This document shows, piece after piece, positions 54,369 to 64,000 of a stretch of DNA of 64,000 nt. Below the pieces are notes generated by a model, which saw only the letters and a list, made by a program, of their open reading frames with translations, had not been told where the DNA came from and made no database searches. The position numbers and the translations under genes were made by a program. This DNA is from Mycolicibacter sp. MU0102 (GTDB taxonomy: Bacteria; Actinomycetota; Actinomycetes; Mycobacteriales; Mycobacteriaceae): assembly GCF_963378105.1 (NCBI RefSeq), contig NZ_OY726398.1, positions 434,001 to 498,000 of the forward strand, read 5' to 3'. Numbering within the stretch: position 1 is the first letter of the stretch; each line of letters opens with the position of its first letter.

Positions 54369-54755
54369 ATGTATTCCGTGATCGACCACGTGGGCATCAA
54401 CTGCATCGACTACGCCAAATCGCAGAAGTTTTACGACGCAGTGCTTGGCGTCCTGGGCTATTCGCGGCAACTGGATGTCGGTGTGGCTCTCGGCTACGGA
54501 CGAGACGGAAAGCCGACGTTCTGGATCGCCGACGCCGGCGCGGGTGATGCCTCGGGCCCCAACCGCGAGGTCCACGTCGCGTTCAGCGCCGCTGACCCCG
54601 CGCAGGTGCAGGCGTTCTACGACGCGGCCGTGCAACTGGGTGCCGAGTCCCTGCACGCGCCGCGGCTGTGGCCCGAGTACCACCCCGGCTATTTTGGCGC
54701 CTTCGTCCGTGACCCGGACGGCAACAACATCGAGGCGGTCTGCCACCAGGCGTAG
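54369..54755 (+). CDS. VOC-family (glyoxalase/bleomycin resistance) protein
   Basis: This 128-residue single VOC domain begins IDHVGINCIDYAKSQKFYDAVL, with a candidate metal His, and ends FVRDPDGNNIEAVCH, with the Glu and a late His. It could be a lyase or isomerase or a binding protein. It ends 11 bases before the DUF664 gene and may be co-transcribed with it. Confidence 0.88.
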   Translation: MYSVIDHVGINCIDYAKSQKFYDAVLGVLGYSRQLDVGVALGYGRDGKPTFWIADAGAGDASGPNREVHVAFSAADPAQVQAFYDAAVQLGAESLHAPRLWPEYHPGYFGAFVRDPDGNNIEAVCHQA

Positions 54756-54766
54756 CGTCGGGCGGT

Positions 54767-55288
54767 ATGACGGAGAACGACACAAACGCCGCTCTGCAAG
54801 TGCTGCTCCGCGACGCATTCACCCGGCTGATCGAGCACGCCGACGACCTCACCGACGGGCTCACCGATGAGGTGGCCGACTATCGGCCGACGGGGCAGGC
54901 CAACAGCATCGCGTGGCTGCTTTGGCACAGCGCGCGGGTGCAGGACATTCAGATTGCCCAGGTCGCCGGCGTCGAGCAGGTGTGGACCCGCGACGGCTGG
55001 GTGGACCGGTTCGGCCTGGACCTGCCGCGTGATGACAGTGGCTACGGACATAGCCCCGACGATGTCGCCAAGGTTCATGCCCCGGCAGACCTGCTGGCGG
55101 GCTATTACCGCGACGTGCATCAGCTGACCCTGGGCTACCTCGACGGCATCACCGCCGACGAGCTGGCCCGGGTCGTCGACACCCATTGGGATCCGCCGGT
55201 GACGGCGGGGGTCCGGCTGGTCAGCATCATCGATGACTGCGCCCAGCATCTGGGGCAGGCCGCGTACCTGCGGGGCTTAAGAAGCTAG
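54767..55288 (+). CDS. DinB/DUF664 mycothiol-transferase-like protein (Rv0443-like)
   Basis: The 173-residue four-helix-bundle protein has metal-site histidines in LLWHSARVQD and in IDDCAQHLGQAAYLRG, and the strongly conserved stretch VWTRDGWVDRFGLDLPR. The last part nearly matches H37Rv Rv0443 as I remember it. DinB-fold members of this type can act as mycothiol-dependent transferases. In H37Rv the gene is near sigK; those neighbours are missing here. Confidence 0.9.
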   Translation: MTENDTNAALQVLLRDAFTRLIEHADDLTDGLTDEVADYRPTGQANSIAWLLWHSARVQDIQIAQVAGVEQVWTRDGWVDRFGLDLPRDDSGYGHSPDDVAKVHAPADLLAGYYRDVHQLTLGYLDGITADELARVVDTHWDPPVTAGVRLVSIIDDCAQHLGQAAYLRGLRS

Positions 55289-55357
55289 GTTTCCCCAGAC
55301 TTGACACGTGTCGAGGCCCGGTGCGATCCGGGTCACAGCTCGGACTAGCATGGCGCC

Positions 55358-56878
55358 ATGACCGCCACCAACTCAGTTGCCGCCTTCACCGGCACCGGAA
55401 CCGTGTTCAGCCCCGCCACCGGGGAGACTGCCGGCGAGGTCCAGTGGACCGACCCTGCTGACGTCGAAAAGATCGCGGCCGGGCTGCGCACCGCCCAGCG
55501 GGAGTGGGAGCACCGCGGCGCCAAGGGCCGGGCCAAGGCCCTGGCCCGTTTCGCCGTGTGGCTGGGCGAGCACCGGGATGAGATCGAGAAGCTGCTGATC
55601 GCTGAGACCGGCAAGTCCGGCACCGACGCCGCGCAAGAGGTGCCGCTGCTGATCATGATCCTGTCGTACGTGATCAAGGTGATGGAGAAGGCGGTGGCCC
55701 CGGAGACCCGGCCAGCGCCGCTGCCGGTGATGAGCATCAAGAAGATCGCCATCCATTACCGTCCCCGCGCGGTGGTCGGCGTGATCGCGCCGTGGAACTA
55801 CCCGGTGGCCAACGCGCTGATGGACGCCATCGGCGCTTTGGCGGCCGGCTGCGCGGTGCTGCTCAAGCCGTCCGAGCAGACCCCGCTCACCGCGGAAGTC
55901 CTGCGCCAGGGCTGGCTGGCCTCCGGCGCGCCGGACGTGTTCGCGGTGGTACAGGGTGCGCGCGAAGTGGCCGAAGCGGTGATCGACAACTCCGACTACG
56001 TGCAGTTCACCGGCTCCACCGCCACCGGGCGCAAGGTCGCCGAGCGGGCCGCAAGCCGGCTGGTGCCGGTCAGCCTCGAACTCGGGGGCAAAGACCCGAT
56101 GATCGTGTGTGAGGACGCCGACATCGACCTGGCCGCGCACGCCGCGGTGTGGGGCGCGATGTTCAACGCCGGGCAGACCTGCGTATCGGTCGAGCGGGTG
56201 TACGTGCTGGAGCCCGTCTACGACAAGTTCGTTGCCGCGGTCGTCCGCGATGTCGAGGCGCTGCAGATGGGCACCGGCGAGGGCAAGCACTTCGGGGCTC
56301 TGATCAGCGACCAGCAACTCGCCATCACCGAGCGGCACGTCAAGGAAGCCGTGGCCGCCGGGGCGCGCGCACTGACCGGTGGAGAACGCGCGAACGGTCC
56401 GGGCAGCTTCTACCCTCCCACCGTGCTGGTCGACGTCGACCACTCGATGGCCTGCATGACCGAGGAGACCTTCGGCCCGACCCTGCCGATCATGAAGGTC
56501 GCCAGCGTCGACGAGGCGATCCGACTGGCCAACGACAGCTCCTACGGGTTGAGCGCCTCGGTGTTCTCCCGCGACGTTGCACGGGCCAAAGACATTGCCC
56601 TGCAGCTGGACTGCGGAGCGGTGAACGTCAACGACGTGATCTCCAACCTGATGTGCACCACAGCGCCGATGGGTGGCTGGAAGACCTCGGGCATCGGAGC
56701 GCGCTTCGGCGGTGCGGACGGCATCCGCAAGTTCTGTCGGCAGGAGACCGTCGTCGTGCCGCGCACCAACGTCGGCGCGGGCGGGAACTTCTACCACAAC
56801 TCGCTGAAGACGCTGGCCCGAACCAACCGGATGCTCACCAAGCTGGCGCTGGCGCGGCCGCGCCGCACCGCAAAATAG
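55358..56878 (+). CDS. Aldehyde dehydrogenase (succinate-semialdehyde dehydrogenase-like)
   Basis: The 506-residue NAD(P)+ aldehyde dehydrogenase has Glu241 in LELGGKDP, the nucleophile Cys275 in FNAGQTCVSVER, the Rossmann pieces IAPWNYPV and FTGSTATG, and the C-terminal MGGWKTSGIGAR. The C-terminal extension (SLKTLARTNRMLTKLALARP) may be a membrane-associated helix, as in fatty-aldehyde-type members. It overlaps by one base with the next membrane-protein gene, so the two are likely coupled. Confidence 0.93.
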   Translation: MTATNSVAAFTGTGTVFSPATGETAGEVQWTDPADVEKIAAGLRTAQREWEHRGAKGRAKALARFAVWLGEHRDEIEKLLIAETGKSGTDAAQEVPLLIMILSYVIKVMEKAVAPETRPAPLPVMSIKKIAIHYRPRAVVGVIAPWNYPVANALMDAIGALAAGCAVLLKPSEQTPLTAEVLRQGWLASGAPDVFAVVQGAREVAEAVIDNSDYVQFTGSTATGRKVAERAASRLVPVSLELGGKDPMIVCEDADIDLAAHAAVWGAMFNAGQTCVSVERVYVLEPVYDKFVAAVVRDVEALQMGTGEGKHFGALISDQQLAITERHVKEAVAAGARALTGGERANGPGSFYPPTVLVDVDHSMACMTEETFGPTLPIMKVASVDEAIRLANDSSYGLSASVFSRDVARAKDIALQLDCGAVNVNDVISNLMCTTAPMGGWKTSGIGARFGGADGIRKFCRQETVVVPRTNVGAGGNFYHNSLKTLARTNRMLTKLALARPRRTAK

Positions 56879-57708
56879 TGCGCGTCTTCACCGCGACGCT
56901 GTTCTGGCTGCTCGCCACCGCAACTCTTGCGGTGGCGCTGCCGACGGCGTGGGCGCAGTACAACCTCATCGATGCCGACGGGTACGCGCGGTTGGCGGCC
57001 CGTGCCGCGGCTCAACCGGCCCTACAAGACGCGGTGGCGGCTGAACTCAGTGCTCAGACGGTGCAGCTGATCCGGGGGAGCGGCTTTAACATCGACCCGT
57101 CGGAGGTACGACAGGCCGCCCGCCAATTCACTGCCGGGCCGTCGTTTCCGGCGCAGTTCGTCCGGGTCAACCGGGACGGACATGCGTGGTTGCTCAACGT
57201 CGGCGATCCCGGTCCCTGGGAGATCGACGTGATACCGATGCTGCGCGACGACGCGTTTGCGTCGCTGTTGTCCGACTACCCCATTACGTTGCCCGCCTCG
57301 TTGACGGTGCCGTTGACCTCGACGTCCACTGAGGTGATGCGTCCCGGTGGGTTGCACCGACTCGCGGTGTGGGGGCCGCTGCTCACCGTCGTACTGGGGG
57401 CAATGGCCGCACTGTGCGCGGTCCTGACGCTGATCTCGGCACGGCACCGTGGCAGGGCCCTGGCGAGCCTGGGTGTGTCGGCGCTGCTGGTGGGCGCGGT
57501 CGGATGGTCGGGAGTCGAAGTGGCGCGGCGCCTGCTGAACCAGGTGCTCAGCCAGGCGACCGGCGACATTCGCCGGATCGCCGATGCCCTGGCCGATGTG
57601 GCCGAAGGGAGCCTGCACCTGTGGCTCAATCTGACCCTGGCGACCGGTGCGGTATTGGTACTGGTTGGGGTGGGAATCGCGCTGGTCGGCGGCCTGCGCA
57701 AGTCCTGA
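56878..57708 (+). CDS. Membrane protein of unknown function (four predicted TM segments)
   Basis: This 276-residue protein has an N-terminal membrane segment (FTATLFWLLATATLAVALPTAWA), an extracytoplasmic domain of about 140 residues, and three further membrane segments (LLTVVLGAMAALCAVLTLIS, LASLGVSALLVGAVGWSGVE, and LTLATGAVLVLVGVGIALVG near the end). The start is GTG 56878, whose first base is the last base of the aldehyde dehydrogenase stop. It is not a family I recognise. The layout resembles small actinobacterial envelope proteins of unknown role. Confidence 0.8.
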   Translation: MRVFTATLFWLLATATLAVALPTAWAQYNLIDADGYARLAARAAAQPALQDAVAAELSAQTVQLIRGSGFNIDPSEVRQAARQFTAGPSFPAQFVRVNRDGHAWLLNVGDPGPWEIDVIPMLRDDAFASLLSDYPITLPASLTVPLTSTSTEVMRPGGLHRLAVWGPLLTVVLGAMAALCAVLTLISARHRGRALASLGVSALLVGAVGWSGVEVARRLLNQVLSQATGDIRRIADALADVAEGSLHLWLNLTLATGAVLVLVGVGIALVGGLRKS

Positions 57709-57741
57709 CATTCTAAGCCCGCGGCCGGGTGACCGGCGTTG

Positions 57742-59784
57742 TCAGTCCTGCCTTCCCAGCATCCGCCAGAGGAACGAAAAGCTCAGCGCCGACTTGAACG
57801 CCGCCTGCGCGTTGTCGGCCGCCCCGCCGTGCCCGCCCTCGATGTTCTCGTAGTACCAGACCCGATGCCCGGCGTCCTGCAGCGCCGCTGTCATCTTGCG
57901 GGCATGCCCCGGATGCACCCGGTCGTCTCGGGTGGAGGTGGTGATCAACACCGGCGGGTAATCGGCATCGGCTGAAATGTTCTGGTACGGAGAGTATTTA
58001 CTGATGAAGTCCCACTCGTCGGGATCGTCCGGGTCGCCGTACTCGGCCACCCAGGACGCTCCGGCGAGCAGCAGGTGGTAGCGGCGCATGTCCAGCAGCG
58101 GCACCTGGCACACCAGTGCGCCGAATAGGTGTGGGTAGGCGGTGAGCATGATGCCCATCAGCAGCCCGCCATTGGAGCCGCCCACCGCGCCGAGCTGCTC
58201 GACACGGGTGATGCCGCGGTCCACCAGATCGGTTGCCACCGCAGCGAAATCCTCGGCCACCAGGTGCCGGCCGCCACGCATCGCCTGGGTGTGCCAGCCC
58301 GGCCCGTACTCGCCGCCGCCCCGGATGTTGGCCAGCACGTAGGTCCCGCCGCGCTGAAGCCACAGCCGGCCCAGCACGCCGTCATAGCCCGGGGTGCGCG
58401 CCACCTCGAATCCGCCGTAGCCGCCCAGCAGTGTCGCGCCGGTGGCGTTTGCCGGGCGCACCACGAAGTACGGGATCGCGGTGCCGTCTTTGGAGGTGGC
58501 GAAGTACTGGCGGACGTCGAGTCCGTCGGCATCGAAAAACGCCGGAGCAGACTTGATCTCGGTCAGCGTCCCATCCACGGCGCCGTGTAACAGTCGCGAC
58601 GGGCGATCGAATCCGCTTGAGTCCAAGAAGATCTCGTCGCCGGTGTCGTGAGCTGCCGCGATCACGGTGTTGGTGTTGGCCGGTACCTCAGCGATGGGTC
58701 GACGCTGCCAGTCGCCGGGCCTGACCACCTCCACCCGGCTGGCGACGTCGTGCAGGGTGACCAGGATCAGTCGATCGCGGGTCCACGCATAGTGGTGCAG
58801 CGCGGTGTGGTCGTCCGGTTCGAAGATGACGCTGCACTGCGCTGTGCCGGCAAGGAATTCCTCGTAGTCAGCGGCCAACAGTGAGCCGGCCCGATATGTC
58901 GCGGCGCCGGTGTCCCAGTCGGTGCGCAGATCGATCAGGATCCATTGCCGGTGGACCGACACCGAGGCGTCGGCAGGCGCGTCGATGCGGATCAGCTCTT
59001 GCTGACCGGGGAGGCCGCGCAACTCGTAGACTTCGTCGTTGAAGAAGTCGATCGCCCGCGACACCATGGTTCGTTCGAATCCCGGGGTGCGGTCGCGGCC
59101 CGCGGCGACCACCACATCGGTGGCCGACCCGGTGAACACCGTCTCCGCCTGCGCCAGATCCTGGCCGCGGCGCCATCGCTTCACCATCCGGGGGTAGCCG
59201 GACTCGGTCAGCGAGTCGACGCCGAAATCGGTGCCAACCAAGACGGTGTCGTCGTCCTCCCAGCCGATCCGCGTCTTGGCCTCGGGCAGTTCGAAGCCTT
59301 GACCGTCGGGTCCGACGAATTCCCGTGTTGTCATGTCGAATTCACGAACCACCACGGCATCCGATCCGCCGCGCGACAGCGATATCAGGGCCCGAGTGTG
59401 GTGGGGTTCGATCACATTGGCGCCGCCCCAGACCCAGTTCTCGTCGTCGGTGCGGGCCAGCTCATCGAGATCGATCACCACATCCCACTCCGGGCTGTTG
59501 GTGCGGTAGCTGTCCAAGGTGGTGCGTCGCCACAACCCGCGCGGGTTGGTGGCATCACGCCAGAAGTTGTAGAGGTACTCGCCGCGACGTCGCACGTAGG
59601 GGATCCGGGCGTCGGTGTCGAGCACCTCGCGCGCGGTGGCGCGCATCGTCTCGAAGTCGTCGCCGGCGAACTCCTCGACGGTCGGATCGTTGTGGGCGCG
59701 CACCCAGTCCAGTGACTGCTCACCGGTAACGTCCTCCAGCCACAGGTACGGGTCGTCGAAGTCCTTAGCAGGCTGAGTAGACAT
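57742..59784 (-). CDS. Prolyl oligopeptidase family serine peptidase (Rv0457c-like)
   Basis: The 680-residue protein has an N-terminal beta-propeller (about 70-400) and a C-terminal alpha/beta-hydrolase domain. The catalytic Ser537 is in GAVGGSNGGLL, the Asp near 620 in TSTRDDRVHP, and His652 in IEGGHGG. It starts with DFDDPYLWLEDV. It cleaves short proline-containing peptides in the cytosol. ATG 59784 is used; ATG 59793 is in frame. It converges on the membrane-protein gene and diverges from the Rv0458-like aldehyde dehydrogenase. Confidence 0.93.
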   Translation of the reverse strand: MSTQPAKDFDDPYLWLEDVTGEQSLDWVRAHNDPTVEEFAGDDFETMRATAREVLDTDARIPYVRRRGEYLYNFWRDATNPRGLWRRTTLDSYRTNSPEWDVVIDLDELARTDDENWVWGGANVIEPHHTRALISLSRGGSDAVVVREFDMTTREFVGPDGQGFELPEAKTRIGWEDDDTVLVGTDFGVDSLTESGYPRMVKRWRRGQDLAQAETVFTGSATDVVVAAGRDRTPGFERTMVSRAIDFFNDEVYELRGLPGQQELIRIDAPADASVSVHRQWILIDLRTDWDTGAATYRAGSLLAADYEEFLAGTAQCSVIFEPDDHTALHHYAWTRDRLILVTLHDVASRVEVVRPGDWQRRPIAEVPANTNTVIAAAHDTGDEIFLDSSGFDRPSRLLHGAVDGTLTEIKSAPAFFDADGLDVRQYFATSKDGTAIPYFVVRPANATGATLLGGYGGFEVARTPGYDGVLGRLWLQRGGTYVLANIRGGGEYGPGWHTQAMRGGRHLVAEDFAAVATDLVDRGITRVEQLGAVGGSNGGLLMGIMLTAYPHLFGALVCQVPLLDMRRYHLLLAGASWVAEYGDPDDPDEWDFISKYSPYQNISADADYPPVLITTSTRDDRVHPGHARKMTAALQDAGHRVWYYENIEGGHGGAADNAQAAFKSALSFSFLWRMLGRQD

Positions 59785-59849
59785 AGCAGTCATTGTGACC
59801 GCGACGGTAATGTGAGTTGAGTAACACCCACGGCTAAGGAGCAGCATCG

Positions 59850-61372
<1,523 letters not shown>

Positions 61373-61373
<1 letters not shown>

Positions 61374-61789
61374 TGGGCGCACCGGACCGGGTGCTGATCA
61401 CCGACGTGGCCGCCGAACTGGTGGCGCGGTTGGTGGCGCGCCACGGTCCGGTGATGTTCCACCAGTCCGGCGGCTGCTGCGACGGGTCGGCGCCGATGTG
61501 CTACCCCGACGGCGACTTCATCATCGGTGATCACGACGTGCTGCTGGGCATCCTGGACCTGGAAAACGGGGGAGCCGGCATCGAAGTGTCGGTCTGGATC
61601 TCCGGTCCACAGTTCGCCGCCTGGAAGCACACCCAGCTGATCATCGACGCGGTCCCGGGCCGCGGGGCCGGGTTCAGCCTGGAGGCACCTGAGGGCATCC
61701 GGTTCCTGACGCGCAGCCGGGCCTTCACCGAGGACGAGAACACGCTGCTGGAAACAATGCCGGTGATTACCGGGTCGTTACCGCGCTGA
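61373..61789 (+). CDS. DUF779 protein (Rv0459-like)
   Basis: The 138-residue protein has the conserved HQSGGCCDGSAPMC motif, whose Cys and His could bind a metal or react with aldehydes, and the ending GFSLEAPEGIRFLTRSR. The start ATG overlaps the preceding aldehyde dehydrogenase stop (TGATG), so the two are made together. The precise role is unknown; the pairing suggests an accessory for the aldehyde dehydrogenase. Confidence 0.9.
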
Positions 61790-61804
61790 CCGGCGCGATC
61801 GCCG

Positions 61805-61821
61805 TAAAATCTGGTGGTGTG
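61805..61821 (+). promoter_or_regulatory. -10 element and leaderless start of the Rv0460-like gene
   Basis: TAAAAT at 61805-61810 is a near-perfect -10. The GTG start is 9 bases after it at 61819, where transcription is expected to begin, and no ribosome site is present. Confidence 0.55.
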
Positions 61822-62097
61822 ATTCCGCTGCCACGCCCCTGGTTGTTGAGCAGCGCCATGCTGGTCGGGGTAGCGGTCGGCGTCTTGGCCGGGATCGGCT
61901 TGAGCCTGGTCATCACCGCTCCGCTGCGCCCCGACGTCGCGATCACGCTGGTGCTCGGTGCGCCCAGCATCGCGGGCCTGGTGCTGGTGTTCGTCTCCTC
62001 GCGTCGGTGGGTAACCGCCCTGGGTGCGTTTTTGCTCGCGATGGCGGTCGGGTGGTTCGGCGCACTGGCCGCGATTCAGGTGGTGTCGGGTGCCTGA
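61819..62097 (+). CDS. Small membrane protein (Rv0460-like)
   Basis: This 92-residue protein has three hydrophobic segments (AMLVGVAVGVLAGIGLSLVI, AITLVLGAPSIAGLVLVF and ALGAFLLAMAVGWFGALAAI). It has no enzymatic motif. The gene is probably leaderless and overlaps the next gene by 8 bases. The order aldehyde dehydrogenase-DUF779-membrane protein-membrane protein matches Rv0458-Rv0461. Confidence 0.85.
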   Translation: MIPLPRPWLLSSAMLVGVAVGVLAGIGLSLVITAPLRPDVAITLVLGAPSIAGLVLVFVSSRRWVTALGAFLLAMAVGWFGALAAIQVVSGA

Positions 62098-62638
62098 GAC
62101 CACCGACACCGGGTCACTGCCCATGACCGAGCCGCATATGGCTCCGATCTTCGACACCGGGCCGCACCCGGTCCCGCTGCCCGGGCCGGCCGAGGCGCTG
62201 GACGAACCGAACACCGGTGACGAGCCGATTCCGTGGCCTGAACCGGAGAGCCCCACGCCGGCGTCCGCGTCGTTGCCGGCCAAACCGCCCAAACCGGTGG
62301 TCCTCACCGGCCAATACCAATTCCTGAAGTGGTGGCAGCTGGCCCTGGTGCTGTTGGCGGTGTGGATTCCAGCAGCCGGGATCGGACTGGGACTGTTCTC
62401 CTGGTGGTACAGCCTGGCCGACAAGACACCGGCCGTCTTCGTGGTGCTGATCTTCGCCGCGGTGTGTGTGGTCGCCGGGCTGATTGTGGCGATGGTGGGG
62501 GAGAAACCGCTGGTGTCGGCGGTGGCGATTGCGCTGATATCGGCGGTGTTCGCCGCCGCGGTCGCCGCGGCGCCGCTCTACGGGCACTACTACTGCCAGC
62601 ATGTGGAGCGCTGCGCCGCCGGGGTTCTGCCGTACTGA
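62090..62638 (+). CDS. Membrane protein with Pro-rich N-terminus (Rv0461-like)
   Basis: The 182-residue protein has an N-terminal Pro/Glu-rich cytoplasmic or disordered part (about 75 residues) and three hydrophobic segments (WWQLALVLLAVWIPAAGIGL, AVFVVLIFAAVCVVAGLIVA and VSAVAIALISAVFAAAVAAA). Two late Cys (YYCQHVERCAAG) may pair outside. The start is GTG 62090, overlapping the previous gene; ATG 62123 is in frame. Function unknown. It converges with the methyltransferase. Confidence 0.82.
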   Translation: MPETTDTGSLPMTEPHMAPIFDTGPHPVPLPGPAEALDEPNTGDEPIPWPEPESPTPASASLPAKPPKPVVLTGQYQFLKWWQLALVLLAVWIPAAGIGLGLFSWWYSLADKTPAVFVVLIFAAVCVVAGLIVAMVGEKPLVSAVAIALISAVFAAAVAAAPLYGHYYCQHVERCAAGVLPY

Positions 62639-62664
62639 GCTGACGGGCAGCTCGTTCGCAATAC

Positions 62665-63546
62665 CTATTTCACCAGGGTGAATTGATTGACGTCGACCTG
62701 ACGCTGCCGGAACATCTTCGCGCAGCCCGTCAAGTACTTCATGTAGCGGTCGTAGACCTCCTGCGACTGGATTGCGATGGCCCGCTCACGATGCGATTCC
62801 AGCGCTTGCGCCCAACAGTCCAAGGTCCTGGCGTAGTGCGGTTGCAACGACTGCACGCGGGTGACGGTGAAGGCGGCCTCGGTAGCGCGCTCCTCGACCA
62901 TCGAAACCGACGGAAGCCTGCCTCCGGGGAAGATCTCGGTCATGATGAATTTGATGAATCGGGCCAGCTCGAACGTCAGTGGAATGCCTAGTTCTTTGGC
63001 GTACTTGGGATTGGGGCCGCAGATGGTGTGCAGCAGCATCACGCCGTCGGCGGGAAGCGCGTCGTAGGCCATCGAGAAGAACGCGGGGTAGCGGTCGTGG
63101 CCAAAGTGCTCGAAGGCCCCGATAGAGACAATCCGATCTACCGGCTCGTCGAACTGTTCCCAGCCCTCTAACAGCACCCTCCTGCTGCAGGGGCTTTCCA
63201 TCGCGTCGAAAGTCTGCTGAACGTGGGCGGCTTGATTCTTTGAGAGAGTCAGGCCGATGACGTTGACGTCGTAGCGTTCGATCGCCCGGCGCATGGTGGC
63301 GCCCCAGCCGCACCCGACATCGAGCAGCGTCATTCCGGGCTGTAACCCGAGCTTGCCCAGTGCCAGGTCGATCTTGGCGAGCTGGGCCTCTTCGAGTGTC
63401 ATGTCATTACGTTCGAAGTAGGCGCAACTATAGGTCTGCGACGGGTCCAGAAACAGCCGGAAGAAGTCGTCGGACAAGTCGTAGTGCGCCTGGATGTCCT
63501 CGAAATGGGGGCGCATAGGCCTATTGCGAATCGATTCCTTAACCAT
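62665..63546 (-). CDS. Mycolic acid cyclopropane synthase family methyltransferase (PcaA/CmaA-like)
   Basis: The 293-residue SAM-dependent enzyme has DIQAHYDLSDDFFRLFLDPS, Cys41 in TYSCAYFER, the SAM motif LLDVGCGWGATMR (74-86), Glu146 in SIGAFEHFGH, and the ending YDRYMKYLTGCAKMFRQ. It adds cyclopropane or methyl groups to meromycolate chains; the sequence is nearer PcaA than MmaA as I recall them. ATG 63546 has GGAAG upstream. A very similar gene lies just upstream on the same strand. Which double bond it modifies cannot be told. Confidence 0.93.
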   Translation of the reverse strand: MVKESIRNRPMRPHFEDIQAHYDLSDDFFRLFLDPSQTYSCAYFERNDMTLEEAQLAKIDLALGKLGLQPGMTLLDVGCGWGATMRRAIERYDVNVIGLTLSKNQAAHVQQTFDAMESPCSRRVLLEGWEQFDEPVDRIVSIGAFEHFGHDRYPAFFSMAYDALPADGVMLLHTICGPNPKYAKELGIPLTFELARFIKFIMTEIFPGGRLPSVSMVEERATEAAFTVTRVQSLQPHYARTLDCWAQALESHRERAIAIQSQEVYDRYMKYLTGCAKMFRQRQVDVNQFTLVK

Positions 63547-63587
63547 CGACCGACTTCCTTTCGGAATACCGCGAACGTGCCGGAGTG

Positions 63588-64000
63588 CTATTTCTGGCAG
63601 GTGAACTGGCAGACGTCGGTGTTGCCATTTCGAAACAGGTCGGCGCAGCCGGTGAGATATTTCATGTAGCGCTCGTAGACCTCTTTGGACTGGATTGCAA
63701 TCGCCTCGTCCTGGTGGGCTTCCAACGCCGTCGCCCAACTGTCCAAGGTGCGCGCGTAGTGCAGTCGCAGCGGCTGAACCCGGGCGATGCGGAAGCCGGC
63801 GGCGGCCGCATGCCGCTGCACTTGTGCCACCTGTGGCAGCCGGCCCCCCGGGAAGATCTCTTCCATGATGAACTTCACGAACCGCAGCAACGGCATCGTC
63901 AACTTGAGCCCACGCTCTTGGAACTCTTCGCTGCTGGCCGCCACGATCGTGTGCAGCAGCATCACCCCGTCGGCCGGCATTGCGCCGTAGGCGAACTGGA
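63588..64000 (-). CDS. Second mycolic acid methyltransferase, N-terminus beyond the window edge
   Basis: This is the C-terminal 137 residues of another cyclopropane-mycolate-synthase-family enzyme: AMPADGVMLLHTIV, FIMEEIFPGGRLPQV, LHYARTLDSWATALEAHQDE and YERYMKYLTGCADLFR. The reading frame is open to the right edge, so the gene continues outside. It lies 41 bases upstream of its paralog on the same strand, a tandem pair probably in one operon. It differs from the first copy at many places (for example QVAQVQRHAAAAGF), so it is not a recent duplicate. Confidence 0.9.
   Translation of the reverse strand, partial: QFAYGAMPADGVMLLHTIVAASSEEFQERGLKLTMPLLRFVKFIMEEIFPGGRLPQVAQVQRHAAAAGFRIARVQPLRLHYARTLDSWATALEAHQDEAIAIQSKEVYERYMKYLTGCADLFRNGNTDVCQFTCQK

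Noticed and set aside
55373..56797. A 474-residue minus-strand frame opposite the aldehyde dehydrogenase
   Set aside because: The plus-strand protein has complete catalytic motifs; the minus frame has none.

Overview
The window is from the chromosome of a mycobacterium. The DNA is GC-rich. The gene order follows, with interruptions, the M. tuberculosis H37Rv block Rv0421c-Rv0470c as I remember it: hydrolase, thiD, thiC; Rv0424c, ctpH, Rv0426c, xthA, Rv0428c, def, Rv0430, Rv0431, sodC, Rv0433, Rv0434; Rv0435c, pssA, psd, moeA2, an Rv0439c-like SDR, groEL2; Rv0443; Rv0457c-Rv0461; and mycolic acid methyltransferases. A PGRS-type glycine-rich protein and cyclopropane-mycolate synthases agree with Mycobacterium in the broad sense. 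The species cannot be fixed from the sequence alone.

Layout. 1-2.1 kb: truncated Baeyer-Villiger-type monooxygenase, a tiny acidic protein and a FabH-type ketosynthase. 2.1-5.4 kb: thiamine operon thiC-thiD-hydrolase behind a TPP riboswitch. 5.5-8.8 kb: accessory insertion with an MFS exporter, a DoxX protein under a twin palindromic operator, and an M-box (Mg2+) riboswitch leader carrying a 26-codon upstream ORF and a 64-aa protein. 8.8-20.1 kb: conserved core (ctpH operon, DNA repair, deformylase, sodC, YbdK-type ligase). 20.1-26.9 kb: accessory catabolic island with three mycofactocin-type SDRs, a P450, a two-domain carboxymuconolactone-decarboxylase-like protein, two TetR regulators with recognisable operators, and a VOC-SRPBCC fusion. 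26.9-33.5 kb: Cdc48-like ATPase head-to-head with a secreted chorismate mutase, phosphatidylserine/ethanolamine synthesis (pssA-psd), moeA and an SDR. 33.6-46.6 kb: a second large accessory block bracketed by two paralogous SDR genes. It holds a split pair of PH-domain membrane proteins interrupted by an F420-type redox cassette with its MarR regulator, a 1449-aa PGRS-repeat secreted protein, a helicase, an M24-like protein and a TetR/SDR pair. 46.6-48.5 kb: groEL2 with two CIRCE sites and a strong terminator. 48.5-57.7 kb: mixed metabolic genes, including a PhnP-like metallo-beta-lactamase/CobU fusion. 57.7-64 kb: prolyl oligopeptidase, aldehyde dehydrogenase-DUF779, two membrane proteins and tandem mycolate-modifying methyltransferases running off the edge.

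No tRNA, rRNA, CRISPR array or transposase was seen. The most interesting signals are regulatory or architectural: the M-box/upstream-ORF/small-protein leader, the self-contained TetR-palindrome regulon with mycofactocin SDRs, the F420 cassette that splits the PH-domain pair, the overlapping start codons of the Cdc48-like ATPase and chorismate mutase genes, and the MBL-CobU fusion. Rv numbers are recalled from H37Rv and were not searched.
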